From positions 634,875-698,874 of the forward strand of contig NZ_AP018929.1 in NCBI RefSeq assembly GCF_008326425.1: DNA of 64,000 bases, written 5' to 3'. The notes under the pieces were generated by a model. That model saw nothing but the letters and a program-made list of their open reading frames with translations. It ran no database searches and was not told the origin of the DNA. Each line of letters starts with the position of its first letter. The first letter of the stretch is position 1. Shown one piece after another: positions 39,676 to 48,744 of the stretch. Made by a program: the position numbers and the translations under genes. The DNA is from Sulfuracidifex tepidarius (lineage in GTDB: Archaea; Thermoproteota; Thermoprotei_A; Sulfolobales; Sulfolobaceae).

Positions 39676-40563
39676 TCTAGTGAAAATCATGAAATCTCTT
39701 CATCTTAGTAAAATATAGTAGTGATAAAAGAACACATAGATAGTCCACTAGGCTTGAACGATAGAGACGCCGAGATACTTATGAAGTCAGTGAGATTTAA
39801 AAATTTCATAGGCAAGATTTTTGAAAACATGTAAATATATCTACGTTGTCAGCCTTTCGCTCGATGAAACTTTCAGATGAACTGAATAGAGAAATTAACT
39901 TACATCTAGGCCTTTCAATAATATATTGAGTGAATTTCCGCTTATTTCTCTGAACTTCTACTTGAAAGTGGAGCATCGAAACATCTAATGTAATGGAAGT
40001 GGAACTAGATAGGTAGATTTATTCATCCATTTTTAAGCACCGTCACTTTTTATCAATACGTCATATAAAATAAGATAAGTTCTATGTCTCAACGCTATCG
40101 TTTCGGCTGAACTGCAAAGCCCAGATTTCACACTGACCCATTCCTGGCTGGCCATACCTATAATATCTGAAACGACTATGTTAGCTATGAGGAACATCAC
40201 TACCTTCTTGTTGAACTTAACCTCCATGGTTTTCTTCCTTATCCGGAACTATTCTATTACCCCATTCATCCCCTAAGAGGTAAAGGATGGAGCTCCACAA
40301 TAGATTAATCGCTGTTAAACGGAAATTTAGCTCAACCTCCAGAGATTATCATTTAATGTATATTTTAGTTGACTTATGCATTACATGAATACTTCATGTA
40401 ATCTTTAATTTCCTTAGGTAACGAGCTTCTCGGTTCCCACCAAATTCTAAATTAAGTGTTTAGCTAAGAGAGGGTTTTCGCGTAGCCTCGATAAGACTTG
40501 AAATGACCTATAAGTCCCTCAACAAGAGTTAATAGAAGATTAGGCTTGTAACATACGATAAAC
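39676..40563. other. Intergenic stretch with one doubtful small ORF
   Basis: 888 bases. A 64-codon frame on the minus strand (40033-40227, MEVKFNKKVVMFLIANIVVS) begins with one hydrophobic segment but has no family and no context; I do not call it. A dispersed motif is at 40449-40487. Confidence 0.45.
40449..40487 (+). repeat. Dispersed ~36-base motif, copy 4 of 4
   Basis: Reads AAATTAAGTGTTTAGCTAAG, then AGAGGGTTTTCGCGTAGCC. It lies about 75 bases before the thermopsin gene. Same family as 3355, 20816 and 22034. Confidence 0.6.
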
Positions 40564-42398
40564 ATGAAAATAAGAGGGATCTTAATCTTTATTCTATTTC
40601 TAGCCTCACTTATCCTATTGCCGGGGTTTGGAGCTCAGACCCACGGGCAAGAGTACGAGTACACTTTACCTCAAGGTTACTTCGAATACTTTAAACTAAA
40701 CCTTAACGGAAGTTACGCACTGATCTACGGAGTTAAGGCTAACTCCTCAGTTACTGTTGACATAATGAACGCAGACCAGTTCATGTGTTTCAATACCACA
40801 GGGGTTCAGAGAGAGATCTATCAACAGAACTCATCACAAGTTGTTAATGGGCTTTTGGTCACACCAGGGACGTACTACCTGGTGGTTTACTCTCCCTTTT
40901 ACCCTTCCGCATTTAACGTGTACCTCAACTGGACCTCGTTACAGTTCGTGAAATCTACAGAGGTAGCCCAGGAGGAAGTAACTATACCGTCTCAGGAATA
41001 TTTCTTCACCAGGCTACATTTAACTACCATGGGTTCTCCCTTCACCCTTAACTTAGAAGGTTTAAGCAACGAGTCCGTGTCCTACGTCATCTGGAACTCG
41101 TCGACCGTCTTCAACTCCAGTGACGTCACGATCACGCTAGGTCAAAACTACTCTTTCGGTTACAACATTCATCTCTCGCCTGGGGTCTACTACCTCAATA
41201 TAACTAACCCTCACTCGGAGAGTGCATTGGCCTACTTTTACTACAAGATAGACCCAGAGTACGTTAACCCTTACCTAACCAGTTTGAATAGGGACGACTC
41301 CTTCACCATGGGACTAGCGTCCTACGGGTATCTAACTCGTCCAACATCTCGACATATTCCCTGAAGTTCAACGAGATTGCAGGTTTCTTCAATTTCTCAG
41401 AGATAAAAGCCTTTAACGCGTCAGGATATCTGGATAACGTAAGCGACTATGGGGCATCATTACAGATGAATGCGGTAGTCAGCCTGAATGGGTCGGTGTA
41501 TTGGCCCCAAGACGTTCTTATATTCATAACTAACGAGTCTGGAGTGTTCCTTCACGACAACGTGTTCAACCTCTCCTCTGACAACGCGACTCTGACCAAC
41601 CAGTCCATAACCTCACCCTCAGGGTTCGTGCTTGGGACAGGTCACAACGCGTACTACGGGAACTACAACTCCTCTATCTTCCTCAGTTACAGCCTCTCCT
41701 TTGCAGGTTACATGATCATGAAAGTGGAGAACTCCTCATCCGGCACTCTGATTAAATTCGGGGTGTTGATCCTGCAGAACGGAACTTACACCCACGAGAT
41801 GTTCTGGTTCAATAACGTCACGATCCATCAACGCGGTGATCCTTATTTCCTGGTGAACGGTACTGAGTACACTCCCGCTGGGATATACTTTTACATGGGG
41901 TCTTACTACGACGCAGAGCTAGTGCTGGCAGGCGAAGCGAATGGAGAGTCTACGAGTTTCACATCCCTCCACGGGAAGTTAGGGCTATTTTACGTGGTGG
42001 ACAACAAGTTGTATTCATTCCCATCATACTATACCTTCGGGGCTGATACTGGGGAGTCCACCAATGACGTTTATGTTTCCTATGACGGGGCTGTGCAGGT
42101 AAATTCAGGTCAATTAGACCTCACCGACTTCGGTCAATTGAACGCTTCTCAATATCCTCCGCTGACTTTCGAGGTTACTAGTCAGAGTTCTCCCCACGCG
42201 ACCCAGAGCTCCACAGGGAGTTCATCTCAACCTCCCTCACAATCGAGCGTAACTTCTAACGAGCAGTCAACCATGACCCACAATGTGTCAGGGAGTCAGA
42301 CTTCCAACACTGGGTCAAGTGACATAGACTATTCCTTCTTAGGGGGAATAGTGATAGTTATAGCAATGCTAATAGCGTCGAGAATGAAGAAGAAATGA
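40564..42398 (+). pseudogene. Thermopsin-family (A5) acid protease, frameshifted
   Basis: A signal peptide (KIRGILIFILFLASLILLPG) is followed by a thermopsin body. YVNPYLTSL and MGLASYG match the second thermopsin at 44337 (YVNPFVV, MGLASYG). The frame breaks at about 41330: after ASYG the base run has three G where four are needed to read on. The other frame then gives VSNSSNISTYSLKFNEIAGF and joins the ORF that ends at 42398. The end has a Ser/Thr/Gln-rich stalk (residues ~540-580) and one membrane segment (YSFLGGIVIVIAMLIAS). Thermopsins are secreted, acid- and heat-stable proteases. One base in a G run is also the commonest type of sequencing error, so the gene may be intact in the cell. 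Confidence 0.85.
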
Positions 42399-42784
42399 AA
42401 GAAACTTACCAAGGTATGCTCTTGAAGGAAAAAGGGCACTAAGTTCAAAACATGTGTGTTATACATATTAATACTTCAACCTCTTTTTTCTTTTCCTCCC
42501 ACTTTCATTTCGCTTTCCCCTTTCTCAGCCTTTTTCCGTCCTTCTGATTTAACCTCGGAGCAGTTTCACGGGAATTCATGTGACTTAAATGTTTTCACCT
42601 AGTAGTATTATAAAAAAAACAAATTTTATCCATTTTGCAGTGAGGAGGTTCTAGAACCTATAGCTAATTATTTGACCTCTATCACGTCGCTATTAATTTT
42701 AGGGTCATGTAAATCTGCAAGGATTTTCTGATAAGAGCTACTCGATGAAAGGAGAATCGTCATTACCTGCATTTAATACTCGTT
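42399..42784. other. Intergenic stretch holding element copy C
   Basis: It contains the ~180-base dispersed element (42561-42741), which ends about 43 bases before the CARF-HEPN gene, so the gene's promoter overlaps or abuts its right end. Confidence 0.55.
42561..42741 (+). repeat. ~180-base dispersed non-coding element, copy C
   Basis: It aligns with copy B (16790) from end to end: CAGTTTCACGGGAATTCATG, CCTAGTAGTATTATAAAA, CCTATAGCTAATTATTTG, TCATGTAAATCTGCA and TTTTCTGATAAGAGCTAC. Same orientation as the other copies. Confidence 0.85.
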
Positions 42785-43759
42785 ATGAGATATACAATCA
42801 TGGAACCGACTTACGTCCTCCTATTCCGCCCGCTTCACGAGAGGGTTAAGTTCCGATGTAAAGAGGTTCTACAAGGCACCCCCCACGAAGTAGTAAGCGA
42901 GTGTTTTAATATAGAGAAAGGGGTGACCACTGAGGAAGTGTCAGGGCTTCCGTTCCCCACTGTTTCCGTCAACCCAACTTTAAGCGGGATATATGATGAA
43001 ATCAAGGGAAGGGACGTCATCGTGATCTTACCAAGGGAATTGGACTCCTCCCTCCTTTTCATCACTTGCTCTTTCTTATCCAAGTCACGTGTCTTCTACG
43101 TGGACGGTGAATGGCTCAAGGAATGGGACTTGAACCCCATCTACCTTTCAATGGGGTTGAGGTTTCTAGATGACAGACTGATCCCGGACTCCCTTCCCGA
43201 GGTGAAGAGGTCCCTGTGGTACTTCAGGAACGGGATCACCTTCCTCTCCTTAAAGGAAATGGAGAACCTGAGGTCTCTCACAATGGACGACCTCTCGAGG
43301 GAGATGCTGAGTACCATCCTACTACCATCAGGCGACGACGTAACTAAGATAGAGGAGATGGTAAGGCTGTACATCAGGGCGGGTTACTACGACAAGGCTA
43401 TCTCGTTAGGACGCGAGCTACCCGTAATCTACTGCATGAGGGACAGAGGGTACGGAAAACTTCAATTCGACGAAAAGGACAGGAAGAGCGTATACATGAC
43501 GTGCAGGAGGGCGTTAAGGAAGGTCTTGAGGGAGTTCTACCCGGACTTCTTGGACCTCAGGAACTACCTGATGCATATGGGGCTATCAGCGTCCTTTGAC
43601 GTAGAAATGAGGGAAGGGTTCATGAGCTTAAGCGAGGAAAGACAGAAGATGATAAGTGAGGAGAACGTGAAGGAAGTAGCTGAAAACGTGTTGAACCTCG
43701 CTAAGGAAATACACGAGAGGGCTGAGGAGATTCTCTCGTCTGAGGGAGGAGAGGACTAG
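42785..43759 (+). CDS. Probable CARF-HEPN (Csx1/Csm6-like) protein
   Basis: 324 residues. The C-terminal part has the two HEPN landmarks: a helix MVRLYIRAGYYDKAISLGRE (about 192-211) and the catalytic R-x4-H of HEPN RNases in DLRNYLMHMG (Arg259, His264). The N-terminal ~110 residues look Rossmann-like, with RDVIVILPRELDSSLLFITC and RVFYVDGEWLKE at the positions of a CARF sensor. The usual nucleotide-binding TGGTK-type motif is not there. CARF-HEPN proteins cut RNA when type III CRISPR complexes make cyclic oligoadenylate. No cas genes stand beside it; the window's array is 26 kb away. Two starts are possible (42785 or ATG 42800). Its 3' end overlaps the convergent gene at 43701 by 59 bases. 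HEPN assignment is fairly sure; CARF is inferred. Confidence 0.62.
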   Translation: MRYTIMEPTYVLLFRPLHERVKFRCKEVLQGTPHEVVSECFNIEKGVTTEEVSGLPFPTVSVNPTLSGIYDEIKGRDVIVILPRELDSSLLFITCSFLSKSRVFYVDGEWLKEWDLNPIYLSMGLRFLDDRLIPDSLPEVKRSLWYFRNGITFLSLKEMENLRSLTMDDLSREMLSTILLPSGDDVTKIEEMVRLYIRAGYYDKAISLGRELPVIYCMRDRGYGKLQFDEKDRKSVYMTCRRALRKVLREFYPDFLDLRNYLMHMGLSASFDVEMREGFMSLSEERQKMISEENVKEVAENVLNLAKEIHERAEEILSSEGGED

Positions 43760-44147
43760 AATAGATGTTGATATACTTTACGCTGTAACTTTCCTCACCC
43801 CCGTTCTGAAAGACCAAGTTTACAACGTAATAAGTATCGTTCTTCAGTGTAGCCTTGAACGTGGTACATAGTATCACTTTCCCTTGAGAGTCCAGAAGCT
43901 TCACGGGAGACGTGTTATAGTACTTAGTCCCGTTAATGTCCAGGTAGGCCCCTTTGACTGTAGGGATCTTACTGAATTGCATGTTGAGGTAAACTCCATG
44001 CGTACTGAAGTCAGGCGTAAGTTCACCGGAGATCACCCTTATTATAGGTTCGTCCTTCGGGGGGTGATATAACGATGTAGATATCAAAGCTAGGGTCAAA
44101 ACTGCAAAGAAGGCTATTGTGAAGCCTATGACTAGCCTTTTGTTCAT
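43701..44147 (-). CDS. Membrane-anchored secreted protein, unknown function
   Basis: 148 residues. One N-terminal membrane segment (VIGFTIAFFAVLTLALIST) is followed by an outside beta-rich domain (VYLNMQFSKIPTVKGAYLDI, later ATLKNDTYYVVNLVFQN). The last ~19 codons overlap the convergent CARF-HEPN gene. It lies between two thermopsins; nothing more can be said about its role. Confidence 0.65.
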   Translation of the reverse strand: MNKRLVIGFTIAFFAVLTLALISTSLYHPPKDEPIIRVISGELTPDFSTHGVYLNMQFSKIPTVKGAYLDINGTKYYNTSPVKLLDSQGKVILCTTFKATLKNDTYYVVNLVFQNGGEESYSVKYINIYSSPLLPQTRESPQPSRVFP

Positions 44148-44336
44148 ATACCTAATTTAAGACGAGGCTCTTAAAAAGCATCTGACAAATACTCATAATA
44201 CCCCCCACTCGATTCCCTGGAAGTTTTACACCTATTAGGTTTACATACTTGGAAATCGAGACTATCACTTCTTTCAATGAGTTCGTAATCTCAATTTATT
44301 TCCTCTTTCCTTTAAAGAAAAATAAACTTATCATCC

Positions 44337-45884
44337 TTACTTCCCCCTAGATGATCTGAATTTAAGGACTGCCACTATAGCCACTACTCCTGACAGGACG
44401 GACACCAAGGCAAGCTCAATCTCCATGTTATCTCCGCTATGGATCAACGTAGTAGTATTAGGAAAGCGTGTTGAGTTGATCTTCTCGAAGCCGAATACCT
44501 TAGGAAGGGGAAACGGTGTCCCTTCTGGCTTCAATTCTCTCAAGTTCTCCTTCCCAGTGTAACTGTATGCCTCACCTGAACCTAAATAGACTACGTGCAT
44601 GTTGTCCACCCCCTCCTTAGTATCTGCCCCAAAGGAGTAGTAAGACGGAAACGGGACGTACCTAGTTCCGTTCAGGTAAAGGAGAGCCAACCAACCGTTA
44701 TAGGACTTGAGCGAAGTCACCTCCCCGTTTCCTCCTCCGCCTATTACGAGCTCTGCGTCGTAAAATAATCCAGATCTGGATACGTTCCCTGGTGTGTAAT
44801 TCTTACCATTTACCAGGAAATCAAAGATGCCCTTCACACTGTAGTTGGAGAACCAGTAAGTCTTCTCTGAAGTCAAATTCACGAAACCCGATCTCATGAC
44901 AGACTCGCCGTTGGTTTGACTGACGTTCAGCACAAGATAACCTACAAAAGGAAATGTGAATTCCTTCACGGAAGTAGAGCTCACATATATCAATGAGTTC
45001 TCGTCAAGACTTACGTTGAATACGTTCATTGTAAGGTAGTATGTGTCATTAAATGTGTTCATGTAAATTACGTTCTGTATGAAATATTGTTGGTCGCCGT
45101 TGCTAACTACTCCGTTTAGTTGAATTGAAGCGGAGTAAGGGTTTGCCAAGTCTTGGGACGAGTTCAACGTCCTAATTTGCGATATGTTTACGTAACCCAA
45201 AAGTGACGATGTATTGATTTCATATGTGGTCACGTTTCCTGAGTCGTTCATTACTCCGTACGAGGCTAACCCCATAGGCATATCTTCATTGGCTACGACG
45301 AACGGGTTCACGTAACTTGGATCGAACACGTAGTTGAGACAGGCCTCCTCACTGTAGTTGTGAGGGTTGTTTACAACTATACCGTAGCTCCCGGGGGATA
45401 GGTGAAGGGTATCATAGGCCCACGTTTTGTTGGCTGATATCAACATAAAGGATGAGTTATAAAGATACGAATTGAAAGTCGAGTTTCCCACTACGTTCAC
45501 CGTAATCCTGAACGGAGATCCTGAAGAGTAAGGCGTGACCCACTGTATCACGCTCTGATTCGGCCCTACGACAAGCGTCTCTCCTGAGACCTTAGACCAT
45601 GAATAGTTAAGGCGTGCTTGACTCGCGTTGGACTTGATCTCGTATTCGCCCTGAGGGAGGAGAACTTTCGTGGAAGAGTTAGACGTTATTCTCAGGAAAG
45701 CTTGATTTCCAAGGTAAAGAGTAGCATATGAGGGTTCGTCTGAAGTGAAACAAATAGTGACTACCCCTAGAGACTTCACCTCAATCATGTGAACGTATTC
45801 TGGCGAGAGGACTGCAGAAAACGAGAGGATCGGCTGAAAGAACATAATCAGGAGTATAGCTAAGGTTGTTAGTTTCTTTAGCAC
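44337..45884 (-). CDS. Thermopsin-family (A5) acid protease
   Basis: 515 residues, intact. A signal peptide (LKKLTTLAILLIMFFQPILS) leads to the thermopsin body with YVNPFVVANEDMPMGLASYG, GVVSNGDQQYFIQNVIYMNT, YDAELVIGGGGNGEVTSLKS and VPFPSYYSFGADTKEG. It carries many Asn-x-Ser/Thr sites. One C-terminal membrane segment (about 488-508) anchors the enzyme to the cell surface. It has the same layout as the frameshifted protease at 40564 and the two are paralogs. It acts on proteins outside the cell at low pH. Confidence 0.92.
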   Translation of the reverse strand: MLKKLTTLAILLIMFFQPILSFSAVLSPEYVHMIEVKSLGVVTICFTSDEPSYATLYLGNQAFLRITSNSSTKVLLPQGEYEIKSNASQARLNYSWSKVSGETLVVGPNQSVIQWVTPYSSGSPFRITVNVVGNSTFNSYLYNSSFMLISANKTWAYDTLHLSPGSYGIVVNNPHNYSEEACLNYVFDPSYVNPFVVANEDMPMGLASYGVMNDSGNVTTYEINTSSLLGYVNISQIRTLNSSQDLANPYSASIQLNGVVSNGDQQYFIQNVIYMNTFNDTYYLTMNVFNVSLDENSLIYVSSTSVKEFTFPFVGYLVLNVSQTNGESVMRSGFVNLTSEKTYWFSNYSVKGIFDFLVNGKNYTPGNVSRSGLFYDAELVIGGGGNGEVTSLKSYNGWLALLYLNGTRYVPFPSYYSFGADTKEGVDNMHVVYLGSGEAYSYTGKENLRELKPEGTPFPLPKVFGFEKINSTRFPNTTTLIHSGDNMEIELALVSVLSGVVAIVAVLKFRSSRGK

Positions 45885-46352
45885 TAGTGAGTGATGTAAT
45901 AGAGAGATTTAATTTTTTTGAGAACAAATTTCGATGTGGCTATGACCTGATTTTTCTCCTCACTTTAAAGACAAAAATAACGATAACATAGTTAAGATAA
46001 AAGAGTGACTCTTCAGATTTGTCTGGATGCGAAATCTCGTAAGATGAAGGTTTGTGGACTGCCTCGACCCCACGAATAGAGCTTCCTGCCTCACTGCTTC
46101 ACCTTACCAAGGACTGTTAGAGGGCTGAACTCTACGGGTCGTTGAGACTTGGACTTGAATATTCCACGTGTCTTGATAAGTAGAGGACAAACAAGACCTT
46201 CACTTACAAGCGTCTCGGTTACTCTTGCTCGGTCTGTGACTGCCGTTGAATATGTACGACTTTTTGCATCCAACTTTCACTACAAAGAGGCTATCCATCC
46301 CCTCACTATGGTCTTCCACCACCTTGAGCCACCATTAAGGTAAAATAACGTT
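45885..46352. other. Intergenic stretch without a supported gene
   Basis: 468 bases. A 60-codon minus-strand frame (46091-46273, ending SPLTVLGKVKQ) and GC-richer composition hint at an old gene or insertion-element remnant, but no family motif is present. Confidence 0.4.
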
Positions 46353-46652
46353 TCAAACTGTCTTGAGCCCTTCTATCAGAATAGGCGCACACTCTTCAAT
46401 TCTCCTCTTATATTTAGACTGCAGGATTCCCTTGTAATCGATGGAATGTATTTTACCTTGATTTAACTCCACCTTGCCGTAGCCGTCAGGGTTCCTGAAG
46501 ATTATCTCCACTGTCTCTATCACGGAAATCACTACCCTTACCTTTCCTTTCAGCATTATCTCTTCTCTAATCTTGAAGTCCCACTCTAGCTCGTTCACTC
46601 TCTTAACTTCTATTGCCTTACCTAAACACTTGATGAAATTTTCAATTAACAA
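46353..46652 (-). CDS. Small protein of unknown function
   Basis: 99 residues, soluble (VKRVNELEWDFKIREEIMLK, then VIETVEIIFRNPDGYGKVEL). Its start overlaps the stop of the next gene upstream by seven bases, which supports translation as a pair. Not recognised. Confidence 0.65.
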   Translation of the reverse strand: MLIENFIKCLGKAIEVKRVNELEWDFKIREEIMLKGKVRVVISVIETVEIIFRNPDGYGKVELNQGKIHSIDYKGILQSKYKRRIEECAPILIEGLKTV

Positions 46653-46960
46653 TTTAGAACCACCGTAATGTCCTCACATTTAAAGTCCTTGACAAGTAGG
46701 GGCTTTAGCTTCTTCTCTAATTCCTGCGCTATGCACTCGAGATATCCCTCATTTTCCTCGTCCACCTTACCTACCCTATACGTAAACTTAAACCTCTCAG
46801 CCTCTCTAGGCGGTTTATAACTGGATAGCTGGTTCCTCCAAACATCTACAACTAAGGTCTTGCTTGGGTTTTCGAGGACCACTATGACGTTCTTCCAATA
46901 CACGTAAGGGGTTCTCAACTTGTTGAAGGTAAACCATTCTATCTTCGGTTTAACTATCAC
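46646..46960 (-). CDS. Small protein of unknown function
   Basis: 104 residues, soluble, alternating charged strands (PYVYWKNVIVVLENPSKTLV, later ERFKFTYRVGKVDEENEGYL). It stands between a four-segment membrane protein (16 bases upstream) and the overlapping gene downstream. The three form a small operon. Not recognised. Confidence 0.65.
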   Translation of the reverse strand: MIVKPKIEWFTFNKLRTPYVYWKNVIVVLENPSKTLVVDVWRNQLSSYKPPREAERFKFTYRVGKVDEENEGYLECIAQELEKKLKPLLVKDFKCEDITVVLNC

Positions 46961-46975
46961 CTTTCAACACGCCTC

Positions 46976-47437
46976 CTACACTAACTTTTCCTCTAACTTC
47001 CTCATCCAGAGCGAAATTCCCATAGCGAACGCGTTAAAACCTATCATCGCAGAAGCCAGACCTATGACGAAAGGCCTGTTCTCAAGATCTAAAGGATCAG
47101 GCGCAGGACCATTAAGGAGGAATAGAATTGAGATTACTGCAAGTATAACTGCAGTAGACTTTATCACATTAAGAGCATAGATCCTCCTTATCATTATCTC
47201 CATTCCTATAATTACGATAGCATCAAACATTATAGAAAAGATTGGAGTCCCTACGATTAGAAACACTCTAGGATAGTTAAGCGAAACTATCTCTCCCGTC
47301 TTCACGAAATAGTATGTCTCCCTGAAGTTCAGGAGTACTATGCCAAGTGCTAAAAACATCGCACCGGAAACAGATGACAAAAGATAAGATCCGACCACTA
47401 CATACCTCATTTTTTCAATTAACTTTGAAGCGTCCAT
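46976..47437 (-). CDS. Membrane protein with four segments, unknown function
   Basis: 153 residues with four hydrophobic segments (about 12-35, 55-80, 88-110 and 120-145) and a short C-terminal tail (WMRKLEEKL). It is first gene of the operon 46976-46646-46353. TATA-like sequence is abundant upstream. Not recognised. Confidence 0.7.
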   Translation of the reverse strand: MDASKLIEKMRYVVVGSYLLSSVSGAMFLALGIVLLNFRETYYFVKTGEIVSLNYPRVFLIVGTPIFSIMFDAIVIIGMEIMIRRIYALNVIKSTAVILAVISILFLLNGPAPDPLDLENRPFVIGLASAMIGFNAFAMGISLWMRKLEEKLV

Positions 47438-47829
47438 AAGTTTCTTACATTATTTTCATTATAAGTTTATCTCTTTAAACTCTATATAAACTTTATGTTT
47501 TATATACTTCTCATTATTTTAGTTTTTATCTTAGAAAATTTTTATTTAATTTTAATTAGTGTTGAGTATTCTAATTGAATATTTTGAATATGTTATTTTG
47601 AGATGGCTCTTTAATGATGAAGTCTAAGTGACGAATTGCCTTGATATCACAGGGCTTAGATCATGTATCAAGGAGAAAAATCAAGTAAATCCGGTCTAGA
47701 GGAAAAAGAGAAGGAAATCCTGTAATGTCCTATTTCCTTTTTTCTTCAGTTCTTAGTCTCTTTGTGTTTTAATTTCATCTTATGCGGCTTTGCAAAAGGC
47801 ATTTAAACGTTATTGCATATTGAAAGTCA
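47438..47829. other. Divergent intergenic stretch
   Basis: 392 AT-rich bases with promoters for both flanking operons. No gene or repeat was recognised. Confidence 0.5.
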
Positions 47830-48744
47830 ATGATTCAAATTCAACACGTAAGTAAAACTTTCGGCCGTTTCAAGGCCCTCGACGATGAGACTTTCGACGT
47901 GCCCGACGGACAGATCACAGGCTTCGTGGGGTTGAACGGAGCGGGAAAGACGACCTCCATGAGAATAGCATCAGGGGTCATTTACCCTGACTCCGGAGAC
48001 GTCCTGGTTGACGGGTACAGTGTGATAAGGGAAAAGAAGAAGGCATCAGAGAGGCTTGCTTGGGTCCCCGAACTCCCCATCTTCGAGCTGGACGTGAAGG
48101 CGATAGACTACTTCGTGTACATAGCCGGTTACTACGGTTACTCCACCTCCGAGGCGAGGAAGCTCGGTATGGAGATGCTGGAGAAGGTTGGACTCAAGGG
48201 GGTCGAGAGGAGGAAGCTGGAGAATTACTCGCAAGGGATGAAGAGGAGATTCGCGTTAGCTGTATGTCTCATCTCAAACCCCCAGAACTACCTCTTCGAC
48301 GAAGTGTTAAATGGCCTCGATGCGCAAGGGATAGCATACTTCAGGAACCTCGCTGCTGACCTCAAGAAGGAGGGGAAGGCTGTCCTGTTCTCGTCACACA
48401 TCCTTAGCGAAGTGGAGAGCCTAGCAGACAGGGTTGTCTTCATCCACAAGGGTAAGATAGTGAAGACCATGACCATGGACGAGATAAGGAAGTTCGCAAC
48501 TCCCTCCTTGGTATTGAGGGTAGACAAGGTTGACAACAACTTGATCGACGACCTCTCCAAGTTCGGAGAACCTACAGTTAATGGGGACAAGGTCACCGTG
48601 AGGAACTTTAACGACGACCCCTCGAGGGTGAACTCCATGATCTCGTCTAGATACAAGGTGTATGAGATGAAGCTTGAGTACTCTTCCCTGGAAGAGGTGT
48701 TCTTCAGGATTATAGGTGTTGAAAATGAGGCCGTTCGTGTTTGA
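47830..48744 (+). CDS. ABC transporter ATPase (exporter type)
   Basis: 304 residues. Walker A GLNGAGKTTSMR (about residue 36), signature NYSQGMKRRFALAV (about 136), and Walker B NYLFDEVLNGLD (about 157), with Val in place of the usual Pro after the catalytic Glu. The switch His is in LFSSHILSEVE. The C-terminal ~80 residues form the accessory domain found in drug and lipid exporter ATPases. The gene overlaps the start of the permease gene by 20 bases. Confidence 0.93.
   Translation: MIQIQHVSKTFGRFKALDDETFDVPDGQITGFVGLNGAGKTTSMRIASGVIYPDSGDVLVDGYSVIREKKKASERLAWVPELPIFELDVKAIDYFVYIAGYYGYSTSEARKLGMEMLEKVGLKGVERRKLENYSQGMKRRFALAVCLISNPQNYLFDEVLNGLDAQGIAYFRNLAADLKKEGKAVLFSSHILSEVESLADRVVFIHKGKIVKTMTMDEIRKFATPSLVLRVDKVDNNLIDDLSKFGEPTVNGDKVTVRNFNDDPSRVNSMISSRYKVYEMKLEYSSLEEVFFRIIGVENEAVRV

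Noticed and set aside
40033-40227. 64-codon minus-strand frame with one hydrophobic segment
   Set aside because: No ribosome site, family or partner; surrounded by non-coding sequence.
46091-46273. Possible remnant of a transposase C-terminus
   Set aside because: Composition and position suggested an IS605-type end, but no zinc ribbon or catalytic motif is visible.
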